DNA of 64,000 nucleotides from NCBI GenBank assembly GCA_019096065.1, contig JAGUCH010000003.1:10106001-10170000 (forward strand), given 5' to 3'. How positions within the stretch are numbered: the stretch's first letter is position 1; each line of letters opens with the position of its first letter. The notes below the pieces were generated by a model. The model made no database searches. It was not told where the DNA came from and worked only from the letters and a program-made list of their open reading frames with translations. The DNA is from Paracyclopina nana (lineage: Eukaryota > Arthropoda > Copepoda > Cyclopoida > Cyclopettidae). The position numbers were made by a program, and so were the translations under genes. This document shows positions 58,119 through 64,000 of the stretch, piece by piece.

Positions 58119-58809
58119 GAGGCCAAATTTAAGCAAATACTTCATGTGGTGTTCATCTACTGCATATTCAAAATTCAAGTCCTTGGCAACACAAGTACTT
58201 TGCATCTCAAAAAAGGCCGATTTGAAGGCATATTGCCACAGTTAGAAAATGATAAACTTGCCATGAAAATCATGCGAAAAAGTTGCGTAACAAAAGACGA
58301 ATTATTCAAAAAGTGCCATTTGAAAATTGGCTAAAAAATGAGAATTTCGGCTTTAAAAACGGGTAACTTTTTTCGCAAATAATAGATGGAAATAGACATG
58401 TTTTTCTGGAAACACGTGGATCATTAATTCGGTTTGATCCGCATTTTGAATCAATCGACGCTTTGCTAATTTGACGCGTCGCAACGCTTTTTAAATTAGA
58501 CGGCGCGCGCGCGCAAGCTCGCAGTTGATGTTAATTTGGGCGCCCCGCCCATCTCCTTGTAAGCGCGGAATTTAGCCACCACCGTAAGTAGAAGAAGAAG
58601 AAGATGTTTCTTCCACGGCTAGGTAAAGCATCGCGTTGTCATCTGTTGCAGGAGCAGCTCTCTTCTTGCTCAGTTTCCGTCAATCTGGCCTCGCGTGCAC
58701 ATCCCTAAGCTCCCCACTTCTTCTTCAGTTGTCCCCCCTTTTTTGCATCACCCTTTATTTCAACTGACCTGCATGACCTGCAAGAAGAGCTGCTGCCATC
58801 TCGCGGAAA
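58119..58809. other. Promoter region of the Scratch-like gene
   Basis: Contains a CpG-rich patch at ~58495-58520 (GGCGCGCGCGCGCAAG) and an AAG microsatellite near 58590, directly before the first coding exon. No separate gene is supported. Confidence 0.45.
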
Positions 58810-61800
58810 ATGCCCAAAACGCATTTGAAGAGGTTTTACCAAGAGCAAGAAGAGTCTCTCGTCAGCAACCTTCGCCAAGTTCCAGGTGAGCCCCAAATTA
58901 CAGCACATGTGGCAATTGACCCTTGCGTCAGCTGACAGCTGTATTCACTTGAATACCTACAAGTGGTTTGCAGATTTGGGCAAAAAGAGTCGAAATCTTG
59001 TGTTCTGACCTTGGAGATTAATTGCAAATCATTTCCCACGATGGCAAAAACGAGCTTTCATTCTGCATCCCCAACTAATGAGGAGATGTCTGGAAAAGTG
59101 CATACCTTTTCGCATTACCTCTGCGGCGCATGCAATTAATGAGTAATTCTAGTACTACACTCATGCACTAAAGCATTATTTTTTCGTCTCGCGAAATCAA
59201 ACAAGGGTGGCTTTCTGTCATCATCTTGATAAAAAGGCTAAATTAGACACTGAGCCGGTCGGTGGGGGAAAAAATGCGTGTTGACGGACGGAGACGCTCT
59301 TTTCGAGGGGTCACACTGTAAATGTATACCTTATTATGTATGGCATCACCGCCACTTTTATGCCAAGTAAAAAAATGAAAAAGCTCTTTTTTGCCATGCA
59401 TAGTGGAGCATCATTAATTTGCTGTCACATGCAAGCCCCACCGGAAAAAAGCATGAAAGGGTATATCTCTGTAACTGATAGGAGTAACTTTATACCATTC
59501 CAGAACTGAGCTCAGCGAGCCAAAATAGTCATGGCAGAGTCAGGCAAGACTTCCCTTTGCTTACCAACAACAACAACAACAACAATAGCACACTGAACCA
59601 GTTTGCTGAAATCACGCTGGCAGCGGCTGCCAGCTCGCAGAAAATCCAGCCCCACGAACAACTGATTTTGGCCCATTACTTGCTTGGAAGAAGAGGACAT
59701 TCGACTCCATATGCTGATCTCACCCCGAGCAACTCTCCCTCACCTCCACCAGCTCATGTCTCTCCTACCTCTTTGTCCGTTTTAAGGATGAAACAACCTC
59801 CCCTGAATAACAACAACAATTATACGAGATTAGACTTGTTACCACCACCGCAGACTGCCCCTGAAGATCTCCGGGTGGTGGCCAGAAAGATTGACTTCCC
59901 TGAAGACGAAGAAGAGGGAACTGCTCGAACTCCAGCTGACTCCACAGGGGAGGATGAATCTGCTGACTCATGCTCAACCTCATCCATCCTCAGGAATGGG
60001 TGTGAGGCTGGCCACGAGTGTCCTGATTGCGGCAAAGCCTACAGCACATCCAGCAACTTGGCCAGGCATCGACAAACTCATCGGTATGTCTTCTCATTGC
60101 TTGGGCATTTGCGGCAGCCAGTTTTATGTCGTATATTTACAGATCCCTGGAGGATAAGAAGGCTCGCAAGTGTCCTCATTGTGAGAAAACCTATGTGTCC
60201 ATGCCAGCCTACTCGATGCACATTCGCACACACAACCAGGGCTGCAAGTGTCCATTCTGCGGCAAGTGCTTTTCACGCCCATGGTTGCTCCAGGGACACG
60301 TCCGCACCCACACAGGTATGCACTCCGTTGAACTTAAAAAGATGTGTAGCATGCTACCCCACAAAACAAAACTCAAAATGAACCTGATTTAATCTTGATT
60401 TACTACGTATATTAAATCAGGTGTCTTGTAACAAGAATACTGATAAAAGCGTAACGCAACCGTTTCATAAAATTTTTCGCAAAACCTGATTTTTCAAAAA
60501 TGGTTGTATCGACTATTTTTTATTTCTATTGTTGCTATTGCAATGTGCTGATATCAAATTCACTTTAAAATTTTTTATATTACTTATCGTTGTCTGAATA
60601 ATTATTATTTACTTTTGAATAAATCCGGTTTTTATCTGGTTTAAATTGATTTCAACCACATTAAATACTTATTTGTTTTTGAATTTTTTTTTCAAATTTT
60701 TCTTTTCAGAGTTGTCTATTTATTACCTATTTATTGCCAATTATACTGATTAAATATACATTTAATATTGTTTTTTTACAAATATAATCAGTATAGTTAA
60801 TGTAGTTGAAACTGATTACAAATACAATCTGTAAATGCTTTTAATGTGTATTTTATCTGAATTTAATGTCACTAATATACCATACCATTTATATTTTTAT
60901 GTATTTATTAATCCCAATTAATTCAGTTGTTATTGTGTTTAATATACACTTCAATTATACTTTTGTCCCTTTAGCCATGGAGTGCATCAGGCTCAGGTCT
61001 TGCAAATAGGTGGAGAATAAATGAGCCAAAAATTTTCTGACTCACTCCATCACTAATTCTAGCTCATCAGACAAGAAGAACTATGTTTTCAGTAATAAAA
61101 TAAAATGACTGAATTGCTACAAGTCAGCAATCTTGCTCCATAAGATATATATTTGAATAAAACTGAAGATCTCAGTTTTTCTTTGAAAATAAGAAGCATG
61201 ACACTTTCTAACTCAGTTTTCATGTTGTTCTAAACAACATCTATTAATGATGATTTTTGAAATCTTAAAGCCATTAAAAGTTATTGATAAGAACAATTTA
61301 GGAAAATTATTGAATTGCAAGCAGAGCCATCTCTGAACATTTTACTAAGTTGGATTTTAGTAGTGACTAATTAAATCAGTAGAATCTACATTTACACCTG
61401 ATTTAATACACATATTGATAGTAGTGCCAATAATGTGTTGATGGCAATTAGTGCAGAGTAGAAACTGTATTTAGAAGTGATTAAGAACATTGATTTTTTG
61501 CAATGACCCCAGGACAACAATATACATTAAATACTGACCTAGTAAATCAGATAAATCTAGATGAAAACCTGATATAGTATACCTTAAAGATGCATTTGAA
61601 AAAGTCAATGAAAGACAATAAGTAGTGAGTAGGAATAGTAATTAGAGCTGATTAACAACTGCCAGAATTTGAAGGGACTTATGTGCCAGAATGTACATGA
61701 AATACTGGCCTAGTAAATCAGAGAAATCTACATAACAACCTGATATAGTATACAATTAATCAAAAGCAAACTAATTTTTTAAACAGACATAGTATACAGT

Positions 61801-62665
61801 TTTTTAAGTATTTGAAATACAAAAAATACTGATTTTATTGATGCAATTTTATTAATAAAAATATTTTGACATACTGATTAAAAAAAAGGACGTTGAAATC
61901 AGTATTTTATCTGTTTACTACTGATAAAAAACTAAATAAAATGTGATTCATAATTTGACAAATATCAAATAATGAACACATAAAATGAAGACCGGGATGC
62001 TTGATTAGTCATAAAATGGCAAAAAGTTATTAAAAAAATTAAGTATTTTGGAACAAAAAACATAACCAAAAAAGTACAAAATGTCAAATTTTAAAAATTC
62101 ATAACTTTGGAAATAAAAATATCTGACGTAAATATTTGACATTGTACACATCTACACACACCATATTTGTAATTTATCACAAAAAATTTATAATTTATAT
62201 GTATTTAATTTGCAACGGGGTTTACTACTGATTTACTACTGATTTTTTGTTTTGTGGGGTAAAGTGTGGCTGTCACTTGTCATTCCAGGCGAGAAACCGT
62301 TCCGGTGTGGCATCTGCGAAAAAGCTTTTGCTGACAAGTCCAATCTGCGGGCTCACGTTCAAACCCACTCCAACACCAAACCATTTGTGTGTGCCCGATG
62401 CAACAAAGCTTTCGCGCTCAAGTCCTACCTTTACAAGCATGAAGAGTCCTCCTGCATGCGATTGATCAAGTCACCGATGAGTAAGACTCGTCGAAAATCT
62501 TCAGGCACCACAGTGTCAAACTCAACCACTCCCTCCCCTCCGCCAATGCTGCCAAACTCACCTTCAGTCCCTTCAGGCAGTTCTGCAGCCAATGCATTTG
62601 GGCATCACCTCCTCCTGGCCCTTTCCAAGGCGAGAGCAGCGTTTGATGCTACCACCAATTGTTAA
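58810..62665 (+). CDS. scrt: Scratch-like Snail-superfamily zinc-finger repressor
   Basis: Exons 58810-58885, 59504-60083, 60143-60315 and 62289-62665 join in frame to 401 residues. The N-terminus [11 protein letters not shown] looks like a diverged SNAG repressor motif. A long Asn-, Ser- and Pro-rich region follows, with PEDLR, a possible weak CtBP-type site. Five C2H2 fingers come next: [68 protein letters not shown] and [17 protein letters not shown] (the last ending in Cys instead of His). [14 protein letters not shown] in finger 1 and FALKSYL in finger 5 point to Scratch, not Snail/Slug; fingers 2-3 are Snail-like in part. Scratch proteins repress non-neural genes and promote neural fate by binding E-boxes in the nucleus. 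The third intron (1.97 kb) is almost filled by a transposon-like element. Confidence 0.9.
60355..62261. mobile_element. 1.9 kb AT-rich TIR element in the Scratch-like intron
   Basis: The ends are inverted copies: TACCCCACAAAACAAAA at 60355 and its complement TTTTGTTTTGTGGGGTA ending at 62261. Taking the outer TA as a target duplication, the terminal repeat is CCCCACAAAACAAAA. The interior has no coding capacity and is very AT-rich. It is full of TACTGATT/AATCAGTA and CTGATTTAAT-type motifs in both directions, plus a partial duplication (CCTGATATAGTATAC at 61565-61585 and 61738-61755). Probably a non-autonomous DNA transposon. Confidence 0.8.
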
Positions 62666-64000
62666 TGCTTTTCCCACATTATGTAAATAATGCATATCTC
62701 TTTTACCATTCCACCTAGTCAAGAAAAGGAGGATCTCACTGATCTGACGAGCTTGCGAGTAGAACATCTAGTGATTGTACCATAAAAAGTGCCTTTTGTA
62801 CTGTACTTCTGTATGTATACTACCAACCCCGATCCCTGCTGATTTGCTGAATCCACAGGTGCTATGATAACTTAACTTGCTGCCAACACTGAAGAAGCTA
62901 GGTAGCCATGCAGTTTTTATACCAAAGATGATATTGTAAAACTCCAACTTGTGCACGTGCTCTACATATACTATTATAATGTGAATACCACCCTTAAAGC
63001 TGCAGAGCTGGCTGCTATATTTATGAGGAAATGACTTTCACAAACAAGACTCTTAGTTGTTCTCAGCTGGAGGCTGGCACCACAATAAGCCAATTCCTTT
63101 GGAAAACACCTGGCAGCAACTGAAAGGTGACAAGAAGAGAAGAGCTTTTGTGTATACCCAAAGTGTCGAGTTACAGTTTCTCCACCAGCTTCCTGCTTTC
63201 CAAAAAGATTTAAACCTCGCATGCAACTTTGCCCTTGAGCTGCTGAGGGTGATTTTCTCTCCATGCACGTGGATACTTTGAATACCTTCATTGTTGAGCT
63301 ATTTTGGGCACACTTATTTTTAGATCTGGGGATGACTTGTAGAATATGTGCTATATAAGGAGCTAGGGGGGAGGGGAAAGCTCGACAGGTGAAGCTCAAC
63401 ATGAAGTGGCATAGTAGAAGTTCTCTCCTTCTTTTTTTCGAGGGGAGATACACCAAAAGCGTTTATCTTGAAATTGAAGTCGTCAAACACTGTTTTGCTT
63501 TTCTCTCATCATGGCCATTTCCAATTTGGAGCAGCCCTCAAGGTCTACTTTTTGTGCTTGCACAGCAGCTAGCTCATTGTTTGCATTAAAAGCGGTAGTA
63601 CTGAAGCTAGTGAAGTCACTTTTATCAAGTTGTGTCAAAAGATCTGGCTTGAGGGGAAATTGTGACCAATCAGCCATGTCATCTACTAGTAGTCTCATGG
63701 GGGGAAACGAAACATGCTTCAAAGGGAAACATGAGACTTGTATGTTCTGTGTCAAATCATAGGTGAGCACGTGTTGGGAGTCTTTGCCAAACCGCAATTA
63801 TATGTATACCACTACGATTATTATTTGTAAAAAAGAAGAGAAAAAGGTGCATTTTGAACTGCTATGATATAGTATATATATAAGCCTATGTATTTTTGTA
63901 CAATTTATCTTTTGCGAAACGAATAAAATGTCACACATTTGCCACGTTGCACGACGCCTCCTCATGCTTGTAAAGGTAGGATTTGAGGGCAAAAGTTTTG
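62666..64000 (+). other. Probable 3' UTR of the Scratch-like gene
   Basis: No coding exon is recognised here. The first good + strand poly(A) hexamer is AATAAA at 63922-63927, so a ~1.26 kb 3' UTR is plausible. A 160-codon minus-strand open frame at 62974-63456 has no domain and is not called. Confidence 0.45.

Noticed and set aside
62974-63456. 160-codon minus-strand open frame
   Set aside because: No recognisable domain; lies in the likely 3' UTR of the Scratch-like gene.

Overview
The window is nuclear DNA of an animal, almost certainly an arthropod (insect or crustacean). The genes are spliced, with many introns of only 45-100 bases. Non-coding DNA is AT-rich. The gene set includes a Loquacious/TRBP-type dsRNA-binding protein, a Scratch-type Snail-family factor and a run of short pickpocket-like DEG/ENaC channel genes. 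The species cannot be named from the sequence. Exon junctions below were placed by eye from GT/AG signals, reading frame and family alignment. The gene models are therefore predictions, but most exon phases close exactly.

Layout. 1-3.1 kb: no gene seen. 3.2-5.5 kb (+): loqs. 6.5-8.3 kb (-): a C1q-domain protein with an 18-residue-repeat coiled coil; a candidate first exon lies near 10.6 kb. A ~0.95 kb palindrome sits at 9.2-10.1 kb. 13.0-15.1 kb (+): pantothenate kinase. 15.1-18.2 kb: no gene, one Tourist-like MITE. 18.2 and 19.7 kb (+): two small secreted proteins. 21.9-24.4 kb (+): a four-EF-hand protein. 25.5-38.1 kb (-): a GH35 beta-galactosidase of 13 exons. Its 8.5 kb third intron holds, on the opposite strand, a tandem cluster of five DEG/ENaC genes (three intact, one with a single-base frameshift, one decayed). 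38.9-40.6 kb (+): a ZIP-family zinc transporter. 40.6-43.7 kb (-): a sorting nexin with a RING finger in front of its PX and BAR regions. 43.7-46.1 kb: no gene, one foldback element. 46.1-47.7 kb (+): a membrane C-type lectin with an in-frame TGA. 47.8-49.1 kb (+): a sixth DEG/ENaC gene. 49.4-53.7 kb (-): a large BTB/zinc-finger protein, head-to-head with a Bfr1-like coiled-coil protein at 54.8-58.0 kb (+). 58.8-62.7 kb (+): a Scratch-like factor with a 1.9 kb transposon-like insert in its last intron.

How the genes relate. The window does not look like one functional cluster. The clearest higher-order arrangement is the DEG/ENaC array inside the GH35 intron. The host transcript is antisense to every gene of the array, and the last channel gene overlaps a GH35 exon by 39 coding bases. 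The GH35 gene also appears to have two alternative first exons, one for a secreted and one for a membrane-anchored enzyme. Several mobile or foldback elements are present. One ~57-base hairpin repeat occurs six times, always inside introns, in four different genes.
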